DNA of 64,000 nucleotides from contig NC_087069.1 of assembly GCF_963678635.1 (NCBI RefSeq), positions 20,248,660-20,312,659 on the forward strand, in the 5' to 3' direction. The stretch comes from Symsagittifera roscoffensis. Taxonomy: Eukaryota > Xenacoelomorpha > Acoela > Convolutidae. Shown here piece after piece: positions 45,201-53,613 of this stretch (within the stretch, counting starts at the first letter, position 1; every line of letters starts with the position of its first letter). The translations under genes were made by a program, and so were the position numbers. The notes under the pieces were generated by a model. It worked only from the letters and a program-made list of their open reading frames with translations, did no database searches and had not been told where the DNA came from.

Positions 45201-48200
45201 GTGGAAGTCTCTATTTCCCTCTCTACTTCAAGTGGCCTTCTGAGCTCTGAGCTGTTCTTGTATGCCGCCGTCTTGCATCGAGCCAAAACCATGGGCGCCG
45301 TCTCTCTCAAGTTTCCTTCCGAAACAGCATCCACTGAAGGACTACCCAATCCTTCTACTTCTCTCTTCCTCTTGCGAGTCTTCACATCTCTGCTTGAGGG
45401 TGTTGTAGCTACCATCACTGATTCGACCTCTCTGTCCAATCCTTCCAACTCTTGCCTCCCCCCTGCTCGAGCCTTAAGGATATTAGTACTTTTAATTATA
45501 TTACTAGTCCCAACCTTATCCCTTTTTATATCATCAACTCTTTTATCTACAGTTTTTTGTTTCAGAGTAGAGCTGTCCTCACATTTTTCTTCTCTAGTCT
45601 TCGATCGTGAATTCCTCAGTTCTACCAGCTTGCTCAGCAGCTCTTTTCTCGCCTTCTCATCCAGGCCCGTTCCTATCAGAAGCGGTTCTCCAAATCTTAC
45701 GACTGTGTCCCACAGTTCCTCTTTGAATTTGTCCAGCGTCGTCTCGCTGCCCACTTCTTGATTGAATTCTTCCAAGAACTCCTGCCAAGCATCGTCCTTC
45801 TGAGATCCCAGGAACATGTCCCTGTTCCCTTCGAACGTTTTCCTTTCCCTTTCCTCCGAGCTCAAGAGTAACATCCCCATATTGAAAGTCTCACCTGCCA
45901 ATGGCAATTCCAGGTTCTTCCGGGGGGACGGATTCAGAGGTGGGGTGGCAGTATCTGCCCAATTCTCCTCGCTCAAGTCTTTCAACAGCTCTTGAGTGGT
46001 GAGCTCCTCCCCTGATGGCCCTGGTTCAGGCGTATTCCCCACTTCCATGTCTTCACCGGCTTCACTGAGAGTTTCATCCATACTCTCTTCTTCTGATTCA
46101 TTTCTCCTTCTCTCGAGAATTCTTTTGAATCGGTCTTCAACGGGTACACTCCTCTTGTCTCCAGGCGTGTCCACTGACAGTGGTGATGGTGTCGCAGGGT
46201 CCAGTTTCTTGTATTCCGTCAGAGCTACATGCAGTTGACCTGCGGCAGCTAGTTCTTTTCCCTCCTGTCTCATTTCTACCTGTTCCAAGCCATAGGGTGC
46301 CTTATATTTTCTCGTTGCAAATTTCATATCGTCCACCAATGCGATGTGCCCCTCCATCATGATCATCCTGCCATCATCCCATATGGGTAGCATGTTCTCA
46401 AGTCCCTCCTTCTCAAGAGCTCTCAAGACCTTTCGCACCTCATATCCGGGGGGTTGCGAACCTCTCCTCTTTTTCGCTTGCGTCGTCCACGAGTTTACCT
46501 TCGCCTCGCTAGTATGGAAGTAGACCGCCGCCGTGTAGCCGATGAACAGGGGGTCCCAGCCATCAGTGAAATACTTCTGCATTTCCTCCGTCGTCATCCT
46601 CGCCATTATGGAGGGAACTACCAAGGGACTGCTCATTCCTAAGGTCATCCTCCTGACTATTGGGAACTCAGGCATGGTTGCTGGGAGGATTTCTTTCTCC
46701 ATTATGGTCTCCAGCTCCCTCTTCACCAGTGCAAAGCACTCCTTCCAGGCAGGAATTCTCAAGATCCCTCGTCCATCTGCCGTCAATGGGTTCAAGTTCC
46801 AGAACTTGGGATACATTTCGATGGGACCCTCTCGCTTGCCTCCCATTCTACATTGCATTTGCCCCCTGAAGTTGTACACTATTAGCTCGGCATCTTTCAC
46901 CTTTCCAAAGAGTACCGTGTTGCTCATTCGCGCTCTGAGCACCTCCTGCTGACACCAATTTAACGCCGTCCCATCCAGTATACTGATAAGACTCAAGTGC
47001 GTTACAGAGTGACGATACGTTGTCACCAGGGGATCTGGGAACGCGTACGTCACTGCTGGACCATAAATGCAGGTCACCACCTCCTCTAGGCCCCGGATTA
47101 TCCCCATTGGGTCCGACCTCATTGCCAGGCATAGGTCCGTCAGCAGAGGCATCCCTCTATTCGTCTTCTTCCATTCTTCTCTCGAGGTTGGATTCTCATC
47201 TTCACCCGTCATGTGCCGATTCTGCATCATGAGGTATTGCACTAACAACGTCTTCAGTCCTGCGGCACACTTGTAGGAGCTGGTTTCAATGCTCGAGTGG
47301 ACTCTCCCCATAGACAGAGGCTCTCCATATTCCATTAATCGATGAAACGACACCAATTCCCCATGGGTCAAGAGTAATAGTGCCAGGTACCCATCAACTC
47401 GAAGTGTCTCCACTCCTCGACTAAACATGTATGCTGGGCCCATGTTGAACAAGTATCTGGGGTAAACCAAATACAAAGCCAAGAGCAGGCTGATGGGCAT
47501 GCCCAGTATCTCCTGCACGAAGGCTCCAAAGATAGTCGCCGTGGTGCCGAACATTCCTGCCATGAATTCCTTCTCCCAGCAAGGACTCAAGAACTTGAGA
47601 ATCTCATAATCCCTCCTAGTCCTCAATTCACCCTTGGCGTGCTCTCTCCAGAACCCTCCAATCGTCACTTCATTGGCGGCCGAGACAAATCTAGCCACCG
47701 TCATGTCTCTTGTTTCGGCCAGCTCCAGTTGTTTCTCCAGAAAACTCCAGATTTGTTTCACGAGGGGTGGTGCTTCCTCCCTCGTCTTGTTCGTGGCGTT
47801 CTCCAGCCTTGGTGTCAAAAATGGCCACCAGCCATTCTCTTGAGTCAATCGATATTTCATCGATTCTAATTGCTTTTCCGTCTCGGCCACATTTCTTCTC
47901 TCGTTACTGGGACCTCTAGACTTGCTGGTGGAGTTCGTGATCTTCACATCCATACTCCGAAACCACAAACTGGCCGTCAATTGGCTTATCGCCGGGTGAT
48001 CGTCCCCGATGACTGGGCTGAACTTGAGTTGCCTGGCAAAGTTTGATATCTCTAGCAAGAGCACCTCGTCTAATACGATCAGGATGTCGGCTAGTCCATA
48101 AAAGCCCCTCAGTGCATGAGATATGTCCGCCCATGCCGCCGCCAATTCTGACTTGCGAAGCCTCAGGTTCGATGGCTCCAACTCCCGATTGGGGGCTGCC

Positions 48201-48370
48201 ATTAGAATCCGCCATTCACTCCCTTCTGCTATCAGGATCAAGACCGCGTACACGAATTGTAGAGCGGGTGGGATATTCGCGTATCCAGGGGATGTGGTAA
48301 ACACCACCTTCGTCTTGGACCCAAATCTCGAGACAACACTCTCTTGCACTTCATTCATCGCCGCAAACAA
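42257..48370 (-). CDS. ORF3 large protein, 2037 codons, function unknown
   Basis: An uninterrupted frame of 6.1 kb. The frame continues upstream in phase with the SGNH ORF, separated only by one TAG (48386-48388), so the two were probably one polyprotein. The first 110 residues (VVFTTSPGYANIPPALQFVYAVL ... ADILIVLDE) appear to complete a second SGNH-like unit begun before that stop. Other visible features: a hydrophobic stretch at about 271-309 that could be a membrane segment or buried core; an acidic/Pro-rich linker; a basic KTRKRKR cluster; a cysteine cluster CX4CX6CX3C (encoded near 43.8 kb); and at residues 2006-2015 IVISSDDEEE, a SUMO-interaction-type motif. No signal peptide or envelope-like layout is apparent. 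I recognise no overall family. Confidence 0.8.
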   Translation of the reverse strand: MFAAMNEVQESVVSRFGSKTKVVFTTSPGYANIPPALQFVYAVLILIAEGSEWRILMAAPNRELEPSNLRLRKSELAAAWADISHALRGFYGLADILIVLDEVLLLEISNFARQLKFSPVIGDDHPAISQLTASLWFRSMDVKITNSTSKSRGPSNERRNVAETEKQLESMKYRLTQENGWWPFLTPRLENATNKTREEAPPLVKQIWSFLEKQLELAETRDMTVARFVSAANEVTIGGFWREHAKGELRTRRDYEILKFLSPCWEKEFMAGMFGTTATIFGAFVQEILGMPISLLLALYLVYPRYLFNMGPAYMFSRGVETLRVDGYLALLLLTHGELVSFHRLMEYGEPLSMGRVHSSIETSSYKCAAGLKTLLVQYLMMQNRHMTGEDENPTSREEWKKTNRGMPLLTDLCLAMRSDPMGIIRGLEEVVTCIYGPAVTYAFPDPLVTTYRHSVTHLSLISILDGTALNWCQQEVLRARMSNTVLFGKVKDAELIVYNFRGQMQCRMGGKREGPIEMYPKFWNLNPLTADGRGILRIPAWKECFALVKRELETIMEKEILPATMPEFPIVRRMTLGMSSPLVVPSIMARMTTEEMQKYFTDGWDPLFIGYTAAVYFHTSEAKVNSWTTQAKKRRGSQPPGYEVRKVLRALEKEGLENMLPIWDDGRMIMMEGHIALVDDMKFATRKYKAPYGLEQVEMRQEGKELAAAGQLHVALTEYKKLDPATPSPLSVDTPGDKRSVPVEDRFKRILERRRNESEEESMDETLSEAGEDMEVGNTPEPGPSGEELTTQELLKDLSEENWADTATPPLNPSPRKNLELPLAGETFNMGMLLLSSEERERKTFEGNRDMFLGSQKDDAWQEFLEEFNQEVGSETTLDKFKEELWDTVVRFGEPLLIGTGLDEKARKELLSKLVELRNSRSKTREEKCEDSSTLKQKTVDKRVDDIKRDKVGTSNIIKSTNILKARAGGRQELEGLDREVESVMVATTPSSRDVKTRKRKREVEGLGSPSVDAVSEGNLRETAPMVLARCKTAAYKNSSELRRPLEVEREIETSTSSTSEEDFKPQKINVKRGSTNGQTWESDIGKEWISKAHQNMGKQATSDPLERNKTRNTSRTWWVALETLKEMEDCWKKLDSGVARKRRNWATQQKAEVNKIEVVNHLKRSWQSLLKDHFEEAMRTPSSAPPLMANPFVRTAGQLMFTWSLVGIELETLTSYDRLKLGSKKLDVYQALMQHVARDSSGLSLARRKDATCFLRWIMSMMSDSTILACQQRASGSKTMEKRVSTIILNVYQSTGIEKEDGSRQSLENHRKLDEVRRFYNKKFEEEHDVHRNLASSEQYSRLSEKEQYQYVSGVMGIAYNPFLDSETGGAHRNHEVAELLKFWTERIMEIDAVEKEGPSLGLILEKTSEVVSIPRSSKRVEVNMGDGNGLLTTNLGVVWKLLRPSWCPHPHASLIEETTERVRLAPTEDEDLANLSVLHKLISPQMQVPSEKTNNPGSAKKLEPASCLDSTCGNGEHTCDGRSCVRILSFQKEDLVTWFEDITEREKSEVQIVAECYARTTVNIATALGFFSRKCSLQSLERLESEHHLVTTLSVESWPGVLQVTQKHIRSWKVGLEAEMGFPMSEAYGLPLNAKSLIGSMMANLCGSHYPLHMAMVEASSQRVLVDKAFSVPKCVRLARISHHSHKLLRKIRGTVPKELRDDLSEIWGEELLKLERENTSDHERQNVIGKPVGSAPNLEDNDTMHEKMMELEPLLEASGERNLRSIEITHGECPCHCLAQTVWYPDHKNLCLVWDMEEIRSIGLPDHRQKVTLLVVSTMLALRWIEENITKYREATTPTAESIYAIDYSRRLELFETACKVFAIPTEVRYVWSRLRYFPWFRATLTSWLYMTTKDHMRKHPKEYRQFQAEIGPEAFKRPLLTHRNAITTGWKRVGKMSRDNTKARESILEEDLAKNVSLSLHNSFCLNRESRVKALPNQAKRLQEQREWMRSYEQLKAWEEIVISSDDEEELLRQFAVSSTSGCSTSKAKSAR

Positions 48371-48385
48371 CGCCTGAATGGCTTC

Positions 48386-50059
48386 CTATATCTTCCTCGA
48401 TGTCGGAATTTCATCGCCCTTCAGTTGCTCAAGAAGTCCCATCGCGTGCAGGTGATCATTCATTCCTGCAAACAATAGCAGCTCAGGTTCACAGGGCATC
48501 TCCGACTTTATAGCCACCACCAGAGTTAACATCTGATTTAATTCAGCTCCTGGCAAAGAGTATATCAGAGTCTCCGGCCAGAACAACTTGGGAGACGTTC
48601 CTTCGAAGTCTGATCCCGCCACAATGACTACTCTCGCAGCAGCTGGATCTGCTCTATCATAAACTGCCAGGGTTTTGGCCAGCTGGGTGCTGCCACAGGG
48701 CTTCCCGTACCTGGGATCTTCTGCCAGTTTCGAGCCTTCGTAAGCGGCATCCGGCAATTCCATCGACCCTGGATTGAGTAGCTTGTCTACCACTTTCAAC
48801 TGTGCCGGGGTCGCCAACCTGATCCTGGCGATGCTCGTTCGGTGCTTGGGAGGTTCTGCTATAAGTCCAGGACTCCCCAGCAGCTTGAGAGGTCGGTAGT
48901 TAATGGGTCCCATGATCGCTTTTGTGGGAGTTCCGGTCAGTTCTGTGGTCTCCATCAATTTCGTTCTCGAGAAATGCGCCTCATGAGCCTTCAACCAGTC
49001 CACGCAATGATGTCTATTCAAATCCTCATGCGACACTCGTTCAATCCCCAGGGTTTCCGCCAATTCTCGCCTGCATTCCAAACTCTCTAGGTCCAGTTCT
49101 TTCACCTTCTCAGGATACCTCAAGCGAGTGGTCTCCATAGACCTCTTTTCCCGCTTGCCCTCTGCCACTACCACTGAGGATATCGCCGAGCCTGGAGGTG
49201 TTGATGACGTCACCTCCTCAGACTCCATTGGCGTGGCACTCTGCAATCGGGTCTGGTTGCTCCTCGAACCGTCTCTAGTGTCAACTCTCGTTCCCAAGCG
49301 ACCAGACAAGGCCCTTGAGGCAAGGAATGGTGGGTTCGGAGGTGGTCCTAATGTGAATTGGACTGTCTCTAGCAGATCCGACTCTAGCGTGTTTATGTGT
49401 TCCTGGAAGACGTCGTTCAGCCACTCCGCTCCCCTTGGCCTATCGAAATGGATTCCATCATTGGAGGTGTCTTCAGGGAATCCCTTTTTCTCCATGCGCT
49501 CCGCTACGTCCAACAGTCTGACAGGAAGCACACTCTTCCGGTGTATGTCTCGGATCACCTTGTTTAGGTTCCGCACCTTCTCGTTCATCTCCAAGGCGTG
49601 CTGATCAAACATCATGTTGTAGGGGACCGTACATACTGTCAGCAGGATGGGGTCCATCTGGATCCTCAGCTCCTCCAGAAGGCAGCTCATCTTGTCGTAC
49701 AGCCTCGTTATTTTCCTCGCCTCTCCCCTTGACACATCGTTGGTCCCGATCATCAGGGTCACCGTATATACTTTAGTCATCCCTAGCATGTCCAGGGTTG
49801 CCAACATCTGTGGCGTGGCAGCTCCAGCGAAACTCAAGATTCCTGTCTGCCAATGCGACTGGATCCGGGTCAACACCCGCACCAGGCTGTCCCCTATGAT
49901 TAGGTGAACTGCACCCTCTGGCACACGAGGTGGCGCGAGATACTCCACCCAGGCTGCATCATGGAAGCAGTCCCTCCTGGCTCCCTGTTCCGCACTCCAA
50001 TCCAGTCGATTGTGCCTGTGGTACCTCCCCTCTGTATTTTTCTTATAACTCGAGATCAC
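48386..50059 (-). CDS. ORF3 middle segment with SGNH-hydrolase-like domain (557 codons)
   Basis: SGNH hydrolases are serine esterases. Residues about 50-230 show the block order: LIIGDSLVRVL (GDS nucleophile block), then FAGAATP (Gly block), then LMIGTNDVSRG (block III G-x-N-D), then DGIHFDRPRG (block V D-x-x-H). All four catalytic/oxyanion positions are present. A Pro/Ser-rich linker follows, then a C-terminal VVIVAGSDFEG ... LLLFAGMNDHLHA, which looks like the start of a second, degenerate SGNH unit cut by the TAG at 48386. The first codon of the open stretch is GTG, not ATG. The frame stays open upstream into the 348-codon ORF region, so translation probably comes from there by frameshift or the copy carries an indel. 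Confidence 0.75.
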   Translation of the reverse strand: MISSYKKNTEGRYHRHNRLDWSAEQGARRDCFHDAAWVEYLAPPRVPEGAVHLIIGDSLVRVLTRIQSHWQTGILSFAGAATPQMLATLDMLGMTKVYTVTLMIGTNDVSRGEARKITRLYDKMSCLLEELRIQMDPILLTVCTVPYNMMFDQHALEMNEKVRNLNKVIRDIHRKSVLPVRLLDVAERMEKKGFPEDTSNDGIHFDRPRGAEWLNDVFQEHINTLESDLLETVQFTLGPPPNPPFLASRALSGRLGTRVDTRDGSRSNQTRLQSATPMESEEVTSSTPPGSAISSVVVAEGKREKRSMETTRLRYPEKVKELDLESLECRRELAETLGIERVSHEDLNRHHCVDWLKAHEAHFSRTKLMETTELTGTPTKAIMGPINYRPLKLLGSPGLIAEPPKHRTSIARIRLATPAQLKVVDKLLNPGSMELPDAAYEGSKLAEDPRYGKPCGSTQLAKTLAVYDRADPAAARVVIVAGSDFEGTSPKLFWPETLIYSLPGAELNQMLTLVVAIKSEMPCEPELLLFAGMNDHLHAMGLLEQLKGDEIPTSRKI

Positions 50060-50088
50060 GACGCTCCTGACCGGCTGTTCCCTCCAAG

Positions 50089-51135
50089 TTAGGGGAAGCT
50101 CCGGTCTTGCCGATCTTTCACGGTTTTCTGCTGTAATTTCTCGCCTAGCTCTTTCAGGCGCGATGAGCCGCCACTCTTCTGACTGTCGCTCGAGGTCGAG
50201 GTTGGGGTATATCCCGGCAGCACCACATCCATTAGTGGACGTACAGGTTGTGTCTCTAGGCCACGCAAGGAAGGCGTCGCGTCATTCGGTATCCAGACTT
50301 CCAACCCTTCACTCATGTGTTCTCTGGCCTCGCGGTCAAGGTTGAACCGTCCTCTTGCCCTGGGAGCTTCATCCACCTCCATGCGCGACTCTGGCCTCGA
50401 GCTACTCACCACTCGCTCCTTTGGCCTGGCTCCCTTCTGTGCGTCAAGCTCACGTTGTCGCTGTTCTATTCTCTCCAACTCCGACTTCAGTTGATCACGA
50501 TTCGCGGCGCTCTCCCGCACCCTTAGTTCCTGCTGATGTTCAACTTTTAGCACCTCAAGTAACCTCAGAGTCTGATCTCGCTCGTTGACTGCCTGGTCTC
50601 TCTCCAGCTGAATCTTCTCCCGATCCAGCTTCGCCTGATCCCGATCGAGGTTTGCCTTGTTCCTTTCCTTCTGCGCCTTCTCGAGCTCTTTCTTTAGAAC
50701 ACCCAGATCCGGATATGCCTCGGTCGTCTGTTGCGCTCGCGTCATCGACGGCACCCTACTCGAGCCCTGGCTTGTAGATCTTGCTGTCGGCCTAGCCGGT
50801 AGTGGGAACTCCCCTGCGCCATATTCAGTGTTGTTACTCAGGCCAGGATTCCTTGCCAAGTCAAAGCCCCTTACTCCTCCATCCACGTTCCAAGACAACC
50901 ATCTGGTCTGTTCTTGGTTTGATATACCCTCGGTGGTGTACCCGATCATCAAGACAGCCTCCGTTGCAGACTCCCTGCACTCACCCTGGTCCTCCAACTG
51001 GAGGATGGCATTCAGCTTCACCGCCATTCTCTCGTCTATTTGGGTGTAGTCCAAGTCCCTCAGGCGTCTGTACAGCTCATCAAGAGTGGGCTTCTTCAGG
51101 GCCGCGGGCATGGATTTCCAGAATCGGTCTGCCAT
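50089..51135 (-). CDS. ORF3 N-terminal coiled-coil protein (348 codons)
   Basis: Starts at an ATG and ends TAA at 50089. Residues 1-60 form a compact helical region (LDELYRRLRDLDYTQIDERM). Residues about 145-240 are a long heptad-rich coiled coil with RDQAKLDRE-type repeats. A basic/Ser-rich tail follows. The next segment is one frame away and begins before this stop, suggesting the two are parts of one product. No known domain was recognised. The coiled coil suggests oligomerisation. Confidence 0.7.
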   Translation of the reverse strand: MADRFWKSMPAALKKPTLDELYRRLRDLDYTQIDERMAVKLNAILQLEDQGECRESATEAVLMIGYTTEGISNQEQTRWLSWNVDGGVRGFDLARNPGLSNNTEYGAGEFPLPARPTARSTSQGSSRVPSMTRAQQTTEAYPDLGVLKKELEKAQKERNKANLDRDQAKLDREKIQLERDQAVNERDQTLRLLEVLKVEHQQELRVRESAANRDQLKSELERIEQRQRELDAQKGARPKERVVSSSRPESRMEVDEAPRARGRFNLDREAREHMSEGLEVWIPNDATPSLRGLETQPVRPLMDVVLPGYTPTSTSSDSQKSGGSSRLKELGEKLQQKTVKDRQDRSFP

Positions 51136-51636
51136 TCTTTGTGACTTCGGGATGTATGTAGGTATGCGTTAACCAGCTCAAGAATTACCTTCCCAACGTA
51201 TGTATTCACCAGCTCAAGAATTCTCTAGAAATGTTCCCTTGCAAATACTTGCTGTAGGTGCGGATTATCGCGTGTTCAATCAAGATTTCTCTTCCTGTTC
51301 TTCGTTTGAGTATAGTTGGATTCTCAACTTTGTTTTTCAAACTTGATCTGAAAACAGAAAGCATATTAAAACTTAACATGTCATGTTCCTAACCATGAGA
51401 CCCCCCTTCTACCAGTATGGTTAAAATCTTATCTTTTTTTATATCACTTAAAACAATTCAATTGGAATTTCCTTAAAAGCATGCAGATTCATTTTATGTT
51501 TTAGCACCGTTAACTCTTTTTTAAAATTCAATTGTCATGCCAATCACATCTTAAGATCCCTTTACCTGCGCCGCACCCCAGTACCTAACTCAAGACTCCC
51601 CCCTCACACCCGACTCGATACCCCCGTGTACCCGAC
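51136..51636 (-). other. Pol-ORF3 intergenic spacer
   Basis: Non-coding spacer between the presumed end of pol (51637) and the ORF3 ATG. It has multiple stops and contains a strong splice-acceptor-like site at 51348 (separate entry). Confidence 0.5.
51347..51366 (-). promoter_or_regulatory. Candidate 3' splice site for an ORF3 subgenomic RNA
   Basis: Element-sense GCTTTCTGTTTTCAG/A is a good pyrimidine tract plus AG, 212 nt upstream of the ORF3 ATG. Env-type downstream genes of retroviruses are expressed through such acceptors. The matching donor in the leader was not identified. Confidence 0.35.
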
Positions 51637-53613
51637 TCAGGCGATGCTCAAGTAGTACTTCTTATGAAGATACACCATTATCTCAGTCTCTGCAAAGACC
51701 ACATGTAGGATAGCGTACAACTCCCTTGGGCTCAGTTTGCCCCTGTTTGGGTCCTACACCGGCATTGAGACCTCTGTTATCCCTCTTTCAATCATGAAGT
51801 CGCGTAGTCTTGTTAGTGCCAATATCACGTGTTCGGGATCAATTGTGTTCCTGTCATTGACCCTCGTTACTAGGAAGCACAGATATTTGCCCGGGACTTG
51901 TGCCACTGACGGTGGAAGCGCTGCCAGCCCTCCCAGTCCTGGTCTCTGTCTAAACAGAAACTCTACATTCTGGTACTCTCTTTTGAAGTCAGCATCCAAT
52001 CTTGATTTGAAACTCATGTCCGCCGTGATGCAGATCGCGCTGGTCCTGTTTGACAGGATGAAGTCGCTATCCGTTATCATGATGTTCTCCGAGTACTCAT
52101 TGGGTATTTCAAATTTCGTTTTGAAATTCCGACCTATGGTAGGCTCCGGCTCTTCTTCTTCCAGTTCCAATTCGCTTGTTTCTCTCACTTCCTTGAGCTT
52201 CTTTATCATCAAATTTTTGGTGTGGGTAAGTCCTACCCCCACTCCCCGGACAAAAATATTTATCGACGTCCCCGTCGATGTTGTCGGGTCTGAATTGTCC
52301 TGAGGGATGTCCAGTGGCCTGTCTGTTGCCGTCCAATCGAAAAGAGGGTCCTCTGTCTTCATGTAATTTGCCGCTGATACATCGACTTGTTGAATGCTTT
52401 GTCCTTCGTGGCTCTCGTCTTTGACATCGCGCATCCACTCTAGTATCCTCAAGTTCGTGTTCTCCCTCCTCTCTATCTCACTCTGCTCAAGATCCGTCTC
52501 TAATTCTGGCGTCGAGTGGTCTTCCTGCGGATAGTGTCCACCATCGTCAATGACCTGCCATTCCTCTCCGGCTTCCAGTTCGCCTGCGCTCAGTAGTTCC
52601 TCGCCCAATTTGTCTGGCTGTATCTTATCGATCAAGAAGTCATCCCCGTACCTATTGTACCTCATGCCGGTGCGTTTACGATTGCCAGTCCTGGTTTCCG
52701 GTGGTGTTGGTCGATCCGGCTCCATCCACTTCGGCACCTCGTCTTGCTCCGGGTCGTTCCAGTCTTCTTCTACAAATGATCCGGCATCAGACTCCACTCC
52801 TATCTTTTCATTGTCGTCCAAACTCAAGTTCTCGTTACCATCATTTTTCTCTCTAGTGCCTTTCTCATTCACTTCACACGCTGGCTCTACCACCAGGTAC
52901 TCAAGACCCTCCATGTCTTTTGGTAGGCACCAGTCCTCCGGGGACGGGACATGAGGCTTCAGATTTTCGTAATGTGCTGCTCGCCCAGTACTCAAGCGGT
53001 AGAACCGTCCTTGTTGATGTACTTCCGTTATCATGAACGGTCCTCTCCACTTCTTGAGTAGTTTCTTTGTTCCCTTGGGCGGTATGACATTTTGGAAGAC
53101 CCACACGTACTGGCCCACTTCGTATGGCTTTGCTTGTAATATTTTTTCGTCATATTTCTTGCGTTGCCTCATTTGCGCTTGCGCCGTATTCCTCCTACAT
53201 AGCTCGTTTAGCTCTTGTTGTCTTTTGATCGCTTCCTTCACATATGCTTGAGGCGACGTCCTCTTCGCCTCGTATTCCGGGTAGAAGAACGTCAGAGGCA
53301 TTGCTCTCTCCCTGCACGTCAACATCATGAAAGGACTGATGCCCGTCGTTGAGTGCTGAGTACTGTTATAGGCTCCTACTACCTGTGGCAGGTTTTGTCC
53401 CAGTCTGTCATGTATCTTGAGCAGTACACCCTTAACATGTTGACCAGTGTCCTGTTCTGTCTCTCCACCAACCCATTGGTCTGTGGATGATAGGTCGTCG
53501 AGTGTGCTTGAGCAATATGCGATCTCTTCATCAATTCTTTTGTCAAGTCCCCCACAAAAGCTTTGCCGTTGTCCGACTGGAAAGTCATTGGACAACCACA
53601 CCGCGATATCCAA
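51637..53613 (-). pseudogene. Pol C-terminal part: integrase end, GPF module, macro-like tail
   Basis: This frame takes over from the upstream pol frame within the integrase core (near 53390) and continues it collinearly (NLPQVVGAYNSTQHSTTG), so one base has been gained or lost. A GPY/F-type module follows (KKWRGPFMITEVHQQGRFY, ending NLKPHV). After about 300 acidic residues, the last 120 or so (from about 52110: DFILSNRTSAICITADMSF ... GKYLCFLVTR ... ERGITEVSMPV) resemble a macro domain of the TARG1/OARD1 type. An in-frame TAG at 51754 interrupts the last strand-helix, and the same frame stays open to a TGA at 51637-51639. Glycines and the catalytic Lys/Asp of TARG1 are not conserved, so ADP-ribose hydrolysis is doubtful. 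The macro assignment is by eye. Confidence 0.7.

Noticed and set aside
44800..46960. Long plus-strand open frames (for example 45174-45761 and 46542-46952)
   Set aside because: They mirror the GC-richer ORF3 coding strand, have low-complexity Ser/Leu content, and disappear outside the minus-strand ORF.
42257..48370. A retroviral-type envelope protein
   Set aside because: It has no signal peptide, no furin-like site with fusion peptide, and no C-terminal membrane anchor; the single hydrophobic stretch is internal.
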